64,000 bases of DNA from NCBI RefSeq assembly GCF_006094435.1, contig NZ_CP034783.1, positions 124,001-188,000 on the forward strand. The letters run 5' to 3'. The translations under genes were made by a program, and so were the position numbers. The stretch comes from Pseudomonas sp. MPC6. Lineage in GTDB: Bacteria; Pseudomonadota; Gammaproteobacteria; Pseudomonadales; Pseudomonadaceae. Positions 46,267-56,638 of this stretch are shown here, in pieces; the stretch's first letter is position 1; the number at the start of each line of letters is the position of its first letter. The notes under the pieces were generated by a model. That model had not been told where the DNA came from. It ran no database searches and saw only the letters and a list, made by a program, of their open reading frames with translations.

Positions 46267-47292
46267 ATGAGGAAATCACTACTCGCCTTGCTCCTTCTGG
46301 CCTCGGCCGGTTTTGCGCACGGGCAAGTGCAACTCAGGGAAGGTTTTCCACAGCAATACACGGTTGTCACGGGGGACACACTTTGGGACATATCGGGTAA
46401 ATACCTGCGTGAGCCATGGAAATGGCCCGAGCTCTGGCAGGCCAATCCGCAGATCGAAAACCCCAACCTCATCTATCCCGGCGATACGCTGTCACTGGTC
46501 TACGTCAACGGCCAGCCGCGGCTGACCCTCAATCGCGGCGCTTCCCGGGGCACCATCAAGCTCTCGCCACGCATCCGCAGCAGCCCGGTGGCCGACGCGA
46601 TCCCGAGCATTCCACTGCAAGCGATCAACAGCTTTCTGCTGAGCAACCGCATCGTCGACAAGGTCGAGGACTTCGACAAGGCGCCGTATATCGTCGCAGG
46701 CGATGCCGAGCGGGTGCTCAGCGGCACCGGCGATCGCATCTTCGCCCGCGGCCACTTCGACCCGGATCAGCCGGTCTACGGCATCTTCCGTCAGGGCAAG
46801 GTGTATACCGACCCGGAGAGCAAGGAGTTCCTCGGGATCAATGCCGACGACATCGGCGGTGGCGAGATTGTGGCCACCGAAGGCGACGTCGCCACCCTGG
46901 CGCTGCAACGCACTACGCAGGAAGTGCGTCTTGGCGATCGCTTGTTCAGCAGCGAGGAGCGATCCATCAACTCGACCTTCATGCCCGGTTCGCCAAAAAC
47001 CGACATCAACGGCTTGATCATCGATGTGCCGCGCGGGGTTACCCAGATCGGCGCACTGGATGTGGTCACGCTTAACAAGGGCCAACGCGATGGTCTCGTC
47101 GAAGGCAATGTGCTGGTGGTGATGAAAACCGGCGAAACGGTACGGGACCGGATCACCGGTGAACGGGTGAAGATTCCTGATGAACGTGCAGGTCTGCTGA
47201 TGGTGTTCCGCACATACGACAAGCTCAGCTACGGGCTGGTGCTCAATGCTTCGCGCTCGCTGGCGGTGATGGACAAGGTGCGAAATCCGTAA
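46267..47292 (+). CDS. Secreted LysM-domain protein (TsaP-like)
   Basis: 341 residues with a Sec signal peptide (MRKSLLALLLLASAGFAHG). The LysM domain at about residues 30-76 (QYTVVTGDTLWDISGKYL ... LIYPGDTL) binds peptidoglycan; the large C-terminal part is the conserved domain found with it in this family. It corresponds by position to P. aeruginosa PA0020, described as a homologue of TsaP, which helps anchor the type IV pilus secretin. No pilus genes are nearby, so that role is inference. dprA follows 80 bp downstream after a perfect DnaA box (47319-47327). Confidence 0.85.
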   Translation: MRKSLLALLLLASAGFAHGQVQLREGFPQQYTVVTGDTLWDISGKYLREPWKWPELWQANPQIENPNLIYPGDTLSLVYVNGQPRLTLNRGASRGTIKLSPRIRSSPVADAIPSIPLQAINSFLLSNRIVDKVEDFDKAPYIVAGDAERVLSGTGDRIFARGHFDPDQPVYGIFRQGKVYTDPESKEFLGINADDIGGGEIVATEGDVATLALQRTTQEVRLGDRLFSSEERSINSTFMPGSPKTDINGLIIDVPRGVTQIGALDVVTLNKGQRDGLVEGNVLVVMKTGETVRDRITGERVKIPDERAGLLMVFRTYDKLSYGLVLNASRSLAVMDKVRNP

Positions 47293-47372
47293 GCAGGCTC
47301 CACAAGTTACTAACAGAGTTATCCACAGCTTGTTCCCGGTTGAACGGGGCTTATAACGATCAAGGATGATCC

Positions 47373-48479
47373 ATGTCGCTACCTGGTGTTTCACCGGTTT
47401 CCCCTGCGGAACTGGAAGCTCGATTACGTCTGCACCGTTTGCCGGAACTCGGCCCTGCACGCTTCAAGAAATTGCTTGAGGCGTTCGGTTCGGCGTCCAA
47501 GGCCATCAGCGCGCCAGCGAGTGCCTGGCGTGCGCTGGGCCTGCCCCTTGCTTGCTCCGAGGCCCGGCGCGCCAGTGAAATCCGTGACGGTGCCAGTCAG
47601 GCATTGGCCTGGCTAGAGCTTGCGGGCCAGCATTTACTGATGTGGGACCAGCCCGACTACCCGGCGTTGCTCGCTGAAATCAGCGATGCGCCGCCGTTGT
47701 TATTTGTGGCGGGCGATCCGGGTATTCTGGAAAAACCGCAGCTGGCGATGGTCGGCAGCCGGAGTGCTTCCCGACCGGGCATGGACACCGCCGCCGCGTT
47801 TTCCCGGAGCCTGGCGAGCGCCGGTTTTGTCATCACCAGCGGCCTGGCTCTCGGAATTGATGCCGCTGCGCATCAGGCGGCGATGGATGTGGGCGGGCGA
47901 ACGGTCGGGGTACTTGGCACGGGACTTGAAAAGTTTTATCCACAGCGCAATCGAGGGCTGGCCGAGGCCATGATTGCGTCGGGCAGCGCGGTGGTTTCCG
48001 AGTTCCCGCTGGACGCCGGCCCCAGCGCCAGCAACTTCCCGCGGCGCAACCGGATCATCAGCGGTTTGTCTCTCGGCGTACTGGTAGTGGAGGCGAGTGT
48101 CGCCAGCGGTTCGTTGATCACCGCGAGGCTGGCGGCGGAACAAGGTCGTGAGGTTTATGCGATTCCCGGGTCGATTCATCATCCCGGCGCCCGCGGTTGC
48201 CACCAATTGATCCGCGACGGCGCGGTGTTGGTGGAAACCATCGAGCATATCCTCGAAGCCTTGCGCGGCTGGCAACGGTTGCCGTTATCCACCGAGTCGC
48301 CGTCGACTGCGGCCATCCATCCACTGCTTGTGCTGCTCCATGCGGCGTCCCATACCAGCGAGGCGCTGGCAGAGTCCAGCGGCTGGGTTTTGCCAAAAGT
48401 GCTGGCCGCGCTGACGGAACTGGAAATGGATGGCCGTGCGGTGTGCGAAAGCGGGCGCTGGTTTGCGCGGGGGAGCTAG
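47373..48479 (+). CDS. dprA: DNA-processing protein DprA
   Basis: 368 residues. DprA binds incoming single-stranded DNA and loads RecA in natural transformation. The N-terminal SAM-like region is followed by the extended Rossmann fold with MVGSRSASRPGMDTA, SGLALGIDAAAHQAA, and the nucleotide-loop FPRRNRIISGLSLGVLVVEA, then a small winged-helix C-terminus. Its partner tsaC follows after 54 bp. A perfect DnaA box is at 47936-47944. Confidence 0.97.
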   Translation: MSLPGVSPVSPAELEARLRLHRLPELGPARFKKLLEAFGSASKAISAPASAWRALGLPLACSEARRASEIRDGASQALAWLELAGQHLLMWDQPDYPALLAEISDAPPLLFVAGDPGILEKPQLAMVGSRSASRPGMDTAAAFSRSLASAGFVITSGLALGIDAAAHQAAMDVGGRTVGVLGTGLEKFYPQRNRGLAEAMIASGSAVVSEFPLDAGPSASNFPRRNRIISGLSLGVLVVEASVASGSLITARLAAEQGREVYAIPGSIHHPGARGCHQLIRDGAVLVETIEHILEALRGWQRLPLSTESPSTAAIHPLLVLLHAASHTSEALAESSGWVLPKVLAALTELEMDGRAVCESGRWFARGS

Positions 48480-48533
48480 GTTTTATAATGAAGAAAGGTA
48501 AACTGCGCAGAGCCTTATTCCGGAGAGTTTTTC

Positions 48534-49091
48534 ATGGTCAACAGTTGGCGTGTGCAACAAGCCGCGCGAGCCATTCGCGCAGGCGCGGTGATTGCCTATC
48601 CAACCGAAGCGGTCTGGGGCCTGGGTTGCGACCCTTGGGACGAAGAAGCGGTGGAACGTCTGCTGCTGATCAAGGGACGGTCGGTGGAAAAGGGCCTGAT
48701 TCTGGTCGCCGATAATATCCGCCAGTTCGATTTCCTCTTCGAAGACTTTCCCGAGTTGTGGATGGACCGCATGGCCAGCACCTGGCCGGGGCCGAATACC
48801 TGGCTGGTGCCACACCAGAATCAGTTGCCGCAGTGGATTACTGGCGTGCACGAGACTGTGGCGCTGCGGGTCAGCGATCACCCGCAGGTGCGGGATTTGT
48901 GCGCGTTGGTGGGGCCCCTGGTGTCGACTTCGGCCAACCCTCAGGGCCGGCCGGCGGCGCGGACACGGATCCGTGTCGAGCAGTATTTCCGCGGGCAGCT
49001 TGATCTGGTGCTGGGTGGGAACCTTGGGGGGCGCAAGAATCCGAGCGTTATTCGAGACGTGGCGACTGGAAACGTAATTCGCCCGGATTAA
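48534..49091 (+). CDS. tsaC: Threonylcarbamoyl-AMP synthase TsaC
   Basis: 185 residues, normal for the short TsaC (YrdC, RimN) form. It makes threonylcarbamoyl-AMP for t6A37 of tRNA. The YrdC core is visible as [39 protein letters not shown] and [15 protein letters not shown]. The pairing with dprA is conserved in gammaproteobacteria. A Shine-Dalgarno GGAG lies upstream of ATG. A REP pair follows. Confidence 0.97.
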   Translation: MVNSWRVQQAARAIRAGAVIAYPTEAVWGLGCDPWDEEAVERLLLIKGRSVEKGLILVADNIRQFDFLFEDFPELWMDRMASTWPGPNTWLVPHQNQLPQWITGVHETVALRVSDHPQVRDLCALVGPLVSTSANPQGRPAARTRIRVEQYFRGQLDLVLGGNLGGRKNPSVIRDVATGNVIRPD

Positions 49092-49106
49092 AACCGCGTC
49101 ATCGTT

Positions 49107-49200
49107 CTTCGCTGGCAAGCCAGCTCCCACAGGTTCGAGTCGTATACAAATTATGTGATCGACCGCAATCCTGTGGGAGCTGGCTTGCCAGCGAAGAGGC
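49107..49200. repeat. Inverted REP pair between tsaC and qor
   Basis: CGCTGGCAAGCCAGCTCCCACAGG-type left arm and its complement CCTGTGGGAGCTGGCTTGCC at the right enclose about 45 bases. It fills the gap between the convergent tsaC and quinone oxidoreductase genes and may act in transcript stabilisation or termination. Confidence 0.9.
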
Positions 49201-49202
49201 CC

Positions 49203-50180
49203 TCAAGGCAACAATACTGTCGAGCCAGTCGTACGCCGCGCCGACAACTCGGTCTGCGCCTTCGCCGCCTCAGCCAACGGATACTTCTGGCTGATGTCCA
49301 CCTTCAGCTTCCCGCTGATGATCATCTCAAACAGCTCATCGGCCATCCGCTGCAGGTTTTCCGCCGTGTTGGCATAGGTCGCCAGGGTCGGTCGGGTCAC
49401 GTACAGCGAGCCCTTCGCCGACAAAATCCCCAGGTTCACCCCGTCCACCGCGCCTGAAGCATTACCAAAGCTCACGACCAGACCCCGAGGCTCCACGCTG
49501 TCGAGCGAAGTCAGCCAGGTGTCCTTGCCGACGCCGTCGTACACCACCGGGACTTTTTTACCGTCAGTCAATTCCAGCACGCGTTGTGCGACGTTTTCAT
49601 GGCTGTAGTCGATGGTGGCCCAGGCGCCGTTGGCCTTGGCCAGCGCAGCTTTCTCTGGTGAACTCACCGTGCCGATCAACTTCACGCCCAAGGCCTTGGC
49701 CCATTGGCACGCCAGGGAACCGACACCGCCAGCCGCCGCGTGGAACAAAATGGTTTCGCCGCCCTTGAGTTCGTAGGTCTGGCGCAGCAGGTACTGCACG
49801 GTCAGCCCCTTGAGCATCACGCCGGCGGCCTGTTCAAAGCTGATCGCGTCTGGCAAGTGCACCAGATTGGCTTGTGGCAATACATGGACGTCGCTGTAGG
49901 CACCTAGCGGGCCGCTGCCGTAGGCCACGCGATCACCGACCTTGAACCGGGTGACTTCATTGCCCACCGCCTCGACCACCCCCGCGCCTTCGGAGCCCAG
50001 GCCCGATGGCAAGGACGGCGGCGGATAAAGACCGCTGCGATAATAAGTGTCGATGAAGTTCAGACCGATGGCCTTGTTGCTCACGCGAACCTGCTGCGGG
50101 CCGGGCTCGGCGGGTTGGTAATCGACATACTCGAGCACTTCGGGGCCGCCATGGGTGCGGAACTGGATACGCTTTGCCAT
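49203..50180 (-). CDS. qor: NADPH:quinone oxidoreductase (zeta-crystallin type)
   Basis: 325 residues of the zinc-independent medium-chain dehydrogenase family. It starts MAKRIQFRTHGGPEVLEYVD, has the GSEGAGVVEAVGNEV segment without catalytic zinc Cys/His ligands, and the NADPH-binding AAAGGVGSLACQWAKALG. It reduces quinones by one electron. It is divergent from hemF over 179 bp (50181-50359), where TATGCT near 50283 could be a hemF -10. Confidence 0.95.
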   Translation of the reverse strand: MAKRIQFRTHGGPEVLEYVDYQPAEPGPQQVRVSNKAIGLNFIDTYYRSGLYPPPSLPSGLGSEGAGVVEAVGNEVTRFKVGDRVAYGSGPLGAYSDVHVLPQANLVHLPDAISFEQAAGVMLKGLTVQYLLRQTYELKGGETILFHAAAGGVGSLACQWAKALGVKLIGTVSSPEKAALAKANGAWATIDYSHENVAQRVLELTDGKKVPVVYDGVGKDTWLTSLDSVEPRGLVVSFGNASGAVDGVNLGILSAKGSLYVTRPTLATYANTAENLQRMADELFEMIISGKLKVDISQKYPLAEAAKAQTELSARRTTGSTVLLP

Positions 50181-50335
50181 CAGAACTCTCCTTGGGTCTT
50201 GGCTTCTGGAATTGTTGCGTCAAGCGCCCTATGCAACGCCCAAGCTTGATCTTCGTCAACTGCGGAGGGTGCTCCTGCGATGTTATGCTACGCGCCCATT
50301 TGCGCCGGCCCCCGCTCCGATGGAGCGCCGCGTAG

Positions 50336-51274
<939 letters not shown>

Positions 51275-51299
51275 GTACTGTTTCGCCGGGGATGGCGCC

Positions 51300-51329
51300 A
51301 AGATCGCAGCCTGCGGCAGCTCCTACAGG
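51300..51329. repeat. REP half-site upstream of aroE
   Basis: AGATCGCAGCCTGCGGCAGC followed by TCCTACAGG, of the same family as the arms at 5494-5564 and 57740-57764. It ends 12 bases before aroE; the following GAGG serves as the aroE Shine-Dalgarno. Confidence 0.8.
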
Positions 51330-51341
51330 TGAGGTGTGTTG

Positions 51342-52163
51342 ATGGATCGTTATGTCGTATTTGGTAACCCGATCGGCCACAGCAAGTCGCCGCTGATCCA
51401 CCGTCTGTTTGCCGGGCAAACGGCGCAAATACTCGACTACAGCACCTTGTTGGCGCCACTCGACGACTTTTGCGGCTGCGCCCGGGCGTTTTTCCGTGAA
51501 GGTCGCGGGGCGAACGTGACGGTGCCGTTCAAGGAAGACGCCTATCGCCTGGCGGACAGTCTGACGGAGCGGGCGCAACGGGCCGGCGCGGTGAACACCT
51601 TGAGCAAACTGGCCGATGGCAGTCTGTTGGGTGACAACACCGATGGCGCCGGGCTGGTGCGGGACCTGACGGTCAATGCCGGGTTCAGCCTCAAGGGCAA
51701 ACGCATCTTGCTGCTGGGTGCGGGTGGCGCGGTGCGCGGTGCGCTGGAGCCGTTGCTGGCCGAACAGCCCGCGTCGGTGGTCATCGCCAACCGCACGGTG
51801 GAAAAAGCCGAGTTGCTGGCGAAGTTGTTCGCTGACCTGGGACCGGTGTCGGCCAGTGGTTTCGATTGGTTGCAAGAGCCGGTGGACCTGATTATCAACG
51901 CGACGTCCGCGAGCCTGTCAGGCGATGTACCACCGATTGCCAGCAGTTTGATCGAGCCGGGCAAGACGGTTTGCTATGACATGATGTATGGCAAGGACCC
52001 GACTTCGTTTTGTCGCTGGGCCAGTGAACATGGCGCGGCGGTGGCGATGGATGGCTTGGGGATGCTCGCCGAGCAGGCGGCGGAAGCGTTCTTCCTGTGG
52101 CGCGGTGTGCGGCCGGATACGGCGCCAGTACTGGCCGAACTCCGCCGCCAACTCGCCGCATAA
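51342..52163 (+). CDS. aroE: Shikimate dehydrogenase
   Basis: 273 residues, normal for AroE, reducing 3-dehydroshikimate with NADPH. The substrate domain has [19 protein letters not shown] and VTVPFKEDA, with the catalytic Lys in that motif; the NADPH domain has [16 protein letters not shown] and the phosphate-binding [11 protein letters not shown] at 51342 is preferred, with GAGG 7 bases upstream, over in-frame GTG 51336. Confidence 0.97.
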   Translation: MDRYVVFGNPIGHSKSPLIHRLFAGQTAQILDYSTLLAPLDDFCGCARAFFREGRGANVTVPFKEDAYRLADSLTERAQRAGAVNTLSKLADGSLLGDNTDGAGLVRDLTVNAGFSLKGKRILLLGAGGAVRGALEPLLAEQPASVVIANRTVEKAELLAKLFADLGPVSASGFDWLQEPVDLIINATSASLSGDVPPIASSLIEPGKTVCYDMMYGKDPTSFCRWASEHGAAVAMDGLGMLAEQAAEAFFLWRGVRPDTAPVLAELRRQLAA

Positions 52164-52165
52164 CC

Positions 52166-52271
52166 CTGTAGGAGCTGGCTTGCCAGCGAAGGCGATATGC
52201 CGGTCGACATCTGTATTGACTGATAGACCGCTTTCGCTGCGGTGCGGCGATCCAACAAGCCAGCTCCTACA
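52166..52271. repeat. Imperfect inverted REP pair between aroE and sulP
   Basis: The left arm CTGTAGGAGCTGGCTTGCCA is mirrored on the right by AAGCCAGCTCCTACAG, but the inner part of the right arm is altered (CGCTGCGGTGCGGCGATCCA replaces the usual core). It lies between convergent genes, immediately after the aroE stop. Confidence 0.85.
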
Positions 52272-52333
52272 GTTTGATCATCGTCGAGCACGCGATGTAT
52301 GTCCGCCCCAATCCCGCAGGAGCGGACAGTGCT

Positions 52334-53902
52334 TCAGTCTTCAAACCGGATCGGGCATTTCTCCGCGCCTTCCAGCTTCCTCAACTCCTCCACCACCGGT
52401 GGTCGCGCCCCGCGCAGGGTCAGGCTGCGATTCTGTTGCAACAGCCGCCGCGCTTCCTGGTGCAGCATTTCCACGCCTGAATAGTCGATGAAGTTGATCT
52501 GCTGCGCCTCGATTACCACACGTGCGCCGTGCATCCGTTGCAGACGCACTTGCAGATAATGGCTGGCGCCGAAAAAGATCGACCCGCCGACTCGCAGAAT
52601 GTCTTCATCCCCGTCGCGCCAATGCTGCACCCGCGGTTGCGAAGTGCGTTTGAGGTAGAAGAACAGTGAAGCCAACACGCCGGCGTAGATCGCCGTCTGC
52701 AGCTCCAGCAGCAGCGTGGCGATACAGGTCAGCGTCATGACCAGAAACTCGGCGCGGCTGACTCGCAACAGCGCACGGATCCCGCGATGGTCCACCAGGC
52801 CCCAGGCGATCAACAGAATGCTGCCGGCCATGGCCGGGATGGGGATGTGCGCAATCAGGCTCGCGCCGAAGAGGGCAAACAGCGCCACCCACAACGCTGA
52901 AAAAACCCCGGCCAGCGGCGAGCAGGCGCCGGCCTCGTAGCTCAGGCCTGAGCGGGTGAAGGAACCGGCTGACAGCGAGCCGGAAAAAAACGCACCTACC
53001 ATGTTCGATAAACCCTGGGCGCGGACTTCCTGATTGGCGTCGAGCAGTTGCTGCGAACGGGCCGACAAGGAACGGGCAATCGACAGGCTTGTCACCAGCC
53101 CGAGCATCCCGACCGCTACGGCGCTGGGCAGCAGGCGCAGGATCAGGTCCAGGTCCAGCGGCAACGGACTGAAGGGCGGCAGTCGCCCGACGAATGCGCT
53201 GACCAGCTTCACATGAACGAACATCGAGGGCCAAAGCCATACCAGCAGTCCACTCAGGACCAGAGTGATCAACAGCGTGGGCCAGCGGGGCAACAGCCAT
53301 TTCAGGATTACCCCCACGGCGACGGTGGCCAAGCCCAGTACGAGCGAAGGGCGATCTACTTCGCCGAGGTGTTTGAACACCATTAAAAAGCTGTCCAGCG
53401 CCGTCGCCTGGTTGGGCATGTCCAGCCCCAGCAGGTTCGGCAGTTGGCCGATGGCGATTACCACCGCCGCGCCGAGGGTGAAACCCAGCACCACCGAGTG
53501 CGAGACGAAATTCACCAAGGCGCCAAAACGCAGCAATCCCAGCAGCCACTGGAAAATGCCGGCGAGCAGCGTCAGCAACAGGATCAGGGTGACGTAGTCC
53601 TCTGACGCGGGAACGGCCAGAGGACTGACGCTGGCGTACAGGACGATGGAGATGGCCGCCGTAGGGCCGCAGATCAAGTGCCAGGACGAACCCCACAGGC
53701 AGGCAATCAGCACCGGGATGATCGCGGCGTACAAGCCGTACTCCGGCGGAAGGCCGGCAATCAGGGCGTAGGCGATGGATTGCGGCAAGGCGAGAATGGC
53801 ACCGCTGAGGCCGACGATCAGGTCGCGGCCGACGCTGGCGCGGGTCTGCCGCGGCAGCCAGGTAAGGAAGGGGAAGAGTGAATGGCGGCTGGGGAAGGCC
53901 AT
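52334..53902 (-). CDS. SulP-family anion transporter with STAS domain
   Basis: 522-residue inner-membrane protein. About 10-12 hydrophobic helices in residues 25-400 carry the SulP signatures GLSGAILALPQSIAYALIAGLPPEYGLYAA and a second repeat with GLSNMVGAFFSGSLSAGSFTRSGL. The C-terminal STAS domain (about 430-520) includes INFIDYSGVEMLHQEA. The family carries sulfate, bicarbonate or dicarboxylates; the neighbouring choline-sulfatase would release sulfate, but a link is only positional. Confidence 0.92.
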   Translation of the reverse strand: MAFPSRHSLFPFLTWLPRQTRASVGRDLIVGLSGAILALPQSIAYALIAGLPPEYGLYAAIIPVLIACLWGSSWHLICGPTAAISIVLYASVSPLAVPASEDYVTLILLLTLLAGIFQWLLGLLRFGALVNFVSHSVVLGFTLGAAVVIAIGQLPNLLGLDMPNQATALDSFLMVFKHLGEVDRPSLVLGLATVAVGVILKWLLPRWPTLLITLVLSGLLVWLWPSMFVHVKLVSAFVGRLPPFSPLPLDLDLILRLLPSAVAVGMLGLVTSLSIARSLSARSQQLLDANQEVRAQGLSNMVGAFFSGSLSAGSFTRSGLSYEAGACSPLAGVFSALWVALFALFGASLIAHIPIPAMAGSILLIAWGLVDHRGIRALLRVSRAEFLVMTLTCIATLLLELQTAIYAGVLASLFFYLKRTSQPRVQHWRDGDEDILRVGGSIFFGASHYLQVRLQRMHGARVVIEAQQINFIDYSGVEMLHQEARRLLQQNRSLTLRGARPPVVEELRKLEGAEKCPIRFED

Positions 53903-53953
53903 GGGTCCTCTCGGGTGGGGGTTTACGCAAGGGTATCAGTACAAGCTGAACAT

Positions 53954-54063
53954 TGTGGCGAGGGAGCTTGCTCCCGCTGGGCTGCGAAGCAGCCCTGAAA
54001 ATCTGCGGGCGCTGCGCACTGGTGCGCCAGCCCGGCCGAGCGGGAGCAAGCTCCCTCGCCACA
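53954..54063. repeat. Inverted REP pair, GAGGGAGCTTGCTCCCGC type
   Basis: TGTGGCGAGGGAGCTTGCTC is mirrored by GAGCAAGCTCCCTCGCCACA, with inner dyads GGGCTGCGAAGCAGCCC and GCGCTGCGCACTGGTGCGCCAGC. It lies in the gap between sulP and choX. Only one copy of this family occurs in the window. Confidence 0.9.
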
Positions 54064-54072
54064 GGTCATTTT

Positions 54073-54993
54073 TTACAACTTGGCTTTTACTGCCGGCAAC
54101 GCATCCTTCCCATCCACGGTCTTCACCCCGTCCAGCCATTTATCCAGCACCGCCGGGTTGGCCTTGATCCAGGCCTTGGCCGCCTGGGCATTGCTGATTT
54201 TCTTGTTCACCACCTCCGCCATGATGCTGTTCTCCATCTCCTGGGTGAAACTCAGGTTGGTGAGCAATTTGCCAACGTTCGGGCAAGCCTGTGCATAACC
54301 TTTGCGGGTCAGGGTATAAACGCTGCCCGTATCACCGAAGTATTTCTCGCCACCTTTGAGGTAATGCATTTTCAGCTGCACGTTCATCGGGTGCGGGGTC
54401 CAGCCGAGGAAGGTCACGAACTTCTGCTTTTTCACCGCCCTGGACACTTCGGCCAGCATCGCCTGCTCGCTGGACTCGACCAGCTTCCACTGGCCCATGT
54501 CGAAGTCGTTCTTCTTGATCATTTCCTGCAAGGAGATGTTGGCCGGAGCGCCCGAGCCGATGCCATAGATCTTCTTGTCGAACTTGTCAGCGTGTTTGTT
54601 CAAGTCGGCAAAGTCATGCACACCCGCATCCCAGACGTAATCCGGGACGGCGAGGGTGAATTCGGTGCCTTCGAGGTTCTTTGCCAGTTGAGTGACATCG
54701 CCGGTGGCCACGAACTTATCGTAGAAGCCTTGCTGTGCAGGCATCCAGTTACCCAAAAACACGTCCACCTGACCATCCTTGAGCCCGCCAAAGGTGATCG
54801 GCACCGCGAGGGTGTCGACCTTGGCCTTGTAGCCCATGCCGTCCAGCAGAAAACCGGTGATGGCGTTGGTCGCGGCAATGTCGCTCCAGCCGGGGTCCGC
54901 CATCTTCACGGTGTCGCAGCTTTGCTCGGCGAACGCCGATGCGCTGCCCAGAGCCAGGAGCCCTGCCGTCAGTACTGTGGATAACCTTTGCAT
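54073..54993 (-). CDS. choX: Choline ABC transporter substrate-binding protein
   Basis: 306-residue periplasmic binding protein. The signal peptide MQRLSTVLTAGLLALGSASAFA is followed by the OpuAC-type domain for quaternary amines (VKMADPGWSDIAATNAIT; LGNWMPAQQGFY; GWTPHPMNVQLKMHYL, whose aromatic residues fit a choline cage). ATG at 54993 has AGGGGA 6 bases upstream; the frame extends to 55062 inside betC without support. It is 16 bp after the betC stop, so they form one operon. The permease and ATPase partners are not in the window. Confidence 0.92.
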   Translation of the reverse strand: MQRLSTVLTAGLLALGSASAFAEQSCDTVKMADPGWSDIAATNAITGFLLDGMGYKAKVDTLAVPITFGGLKDGQVDVFLGNWMPAQQGFYDKFVATGDVTQLAKNLEGTEFTLAVPDYVWDAGVHDFADLNKHADKFDKKIYGIGSGAPANISLQEMIKKNDFDMGQWKLVESSEQAMLAEVSRAVKKQKFVTFLGWTPHPMNVQLKMHYLKGGEKYFGDTGSVYTLTRKGYAQACPNVGKLLTNLSFTQEMENSIMAEVVNKKISNAQAAKAWIKANPAVLDKWLDGVKTVDGKDALPAVKAKL

Positions 54994-55009
54994 GGACTTC
55001 CCCTTAACA

Positions 55010-56524
55010 TTATTGGTTTTGGCAGGGTTGTGGATAACGTGCTTTGCGCTCCAGATCATCAAGGTCGATGTGGTTGCGCATGTATTGCTGACTGGCGTCC
55101 ACCAGCGGCTGATGATCCCAGCTCTTCAGCTTGCCGATGGACAGCGCCTGGGCGACAAAACGCCGACGACGCTGGCTGGCGAGTACTTGTTGGTGAATCG
55201 CCGGGATGTTCCATTTGGCCCGCGCTTCGGCGAGAAATTCCTCGAACAGTTGCAAATGCTGGGGCGACCCGCTGAGTTCTTCCTGTTCGCGCGGGTCGTT
55301 GTGTACGTCGAAGAGTAGGCAAGGGTCGTCTTCGCTGTAGATGAATTTATAGGCGCCGCGGCGAATCATCATCAGCGGGCTGATGGTGCCCTCCGCCATG
55401 TATTCGCCAAAAACCTCATCGTGACCGCCCTGCCCTTGCAGGTGCGAAACCAGCGAGCGACCGTCCAGAGGCAACCCTGGCTCCAGTGAGCCGCCAGCCA
55501 ATTCCACGAAGGTCGGCAGCAGGTCGGCGGTGGACACCGCTGCGCTGACCCGCCCGGCACCGAACTGCCCCGGCGCACTGATCAACAGGGGGACCCGCGC
55601 AGCCATCTCGAACCAGTGCATTTTGTACCAGAGCCCACGCTCGCCGAGCATGTCACCGTGGTCGCCGGAAAATACGATGATGGTGTCGTCGATCAGGCCG
55701 GTATCTTCCAGGGTTTGCAGGAGTTTGCCGACGTTACTGTCGATATAGCTGCAAGCACCGAAGTAGGCACGGCGCGCATCGCGGATTTTATCCACAGGCA
55801 GCGGTTTGTCCCACAGGTCGTAAACCTTGAGCAAGCGTTGGGAATGCGGATCGAGTTCGGTCTGGGCCGGGGTGTGCGGCAAAGGGATGTCGGCATCGTC
55901 GTACATATCCCAAAACGCCTTGGGGATGGTGTACGGATCGTGCGGATGGGTCATGGAAACGGTGAGGCAGAACGGCTGATCGCCCGCCTCTCGAATGTGG
56001 TCAAACAGGTATTGCTGGGCCTTGAACACGACCTCTTCATCAAAATCCAGCTGATTGGTGCGCACGCACGGCCCGGCTTGCAGTACCGAGGACATGTTGT
56101 GGAACCAGGTCGGACGCACGTCCGGTTCATCCCAGTTAACCGACCAGCCATAGTCCGCGGGATAAATATCGCTGGTCAGGCGTTCTTCATAACCGTGCAA
56201 CTGATCGGGGCCGCAGAAGTGCATCTTGCCGGACAATGCGGTGCGGTAACCGAGGCGACGCAAGTAGTGGGCATAAGTCGGTACATCGGCGGGAAAATCG
56301 GCCGCGTTGTCGTAGGCGCCAATCTTGCTCGGCAACTGACCGCTGACCAGGGTAAACCGCGACGGCGCACACAGCGGGCTGTTGCAATATGCGGCGTCGA
56401 ACACCACGCCTTCGGCGGCGAGGCGGCTCAGGTTGGGCAATTTGATGGGCGAAGGGCCGTAGAACGGCAACATTGGCGCGGCCATCTGATCGGCCATGAT
56501 GAAAAGAATATTCTTGCGCTTCAT
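55010..56524 (-). CDS. betC: Choline-sulfatase
   Basis: 504 residues, normal for BetC, which hydrolyses choline-O-sulfate to choline and sulfate. The sulfatase core starts KRKNILFIMADQMAAPMLPF with the metal Asp, and the formylglycine motif is CAPSR near residue 54 within CNSPLCAPSRFTLVSG. VFSGDHGDMLGERGLWYK supplies the other metal ligands, and the C-terminal extension is that of the choline-sulfatase subfamily. ATG 56524 is chosen over 56542. Two DnaA boxes are in the gene (55029, 55788) and one at the choX start (54976). Confidence 0.95.
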   Translation of the reverse strand: MKRKNILFIMADQMAAPMLPFYGPSPIKLPNLSRLAAEGVVFDAAYCNSPLCAPSRFTLVSGQLPSKIGAYDNAADFPADVPTYAHYLRRLGYRTALSGKMHFCGPDQLHGYEERLTSDIYPADYGWSVNWDEPDVRPTWFHNMSSVLQAGPCVRTNQLDFDEEVVFKAQQYLFDHIREAGDQPFCLTVSMTHPHDPYTIPKAFWDMYDDADIPLPHTPAQTELDPHSQRLLKVYDLWDKPLPVDKIRDARRAYFGACSYIDSNVGKLLQTLEDTGLIDDTIIVFSGDHGDMLGERGLWYKMHWFEMAARVPLLISAPGQFGAGRVSAAVSTADLLPTFVELAGGSLEPGLPLDGRSLVSHLQGQGGHDEVFGEYMAEGTISPLMMIRRGAYKFIYSEDDPCLLFDVHNDPREQEELSGSPQHLQLFEEFLAEARAKWNIPAIHQQVLASQRRRRFVAQALSIGKLKSWDHQPLVDASQQYMRNHIDLDDLERKARYPQPCQNQ

Positions 56525-56571
56525 GTGATCGCGGCATTCCATAGTGAATATTTATGCGAGAGTGCTGCGAT

Positions 56572-56613
56572 CGAGCATGGAGTCCGCCTACTTTGTGGTA
56601 AAGCCCATGCTCG
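56572..56613. promoter_or_regulatory. Candidate BetR operator in the betC-betR divergent promoter
   Basis: CGAGCATGG (56572-56580) and CCATGCTCG (56605-56613) form a perfect 9-bp inverted repeat with a 24-base spacer in the 114-bp gap between betC and the LysR gene. Spacing and placement fit a LysR-type tetramer contacting both promoters. Confidence 0.55.
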
Positions 56614-56638
56614 GCAATGACTAGGATAAGCACAGCTT

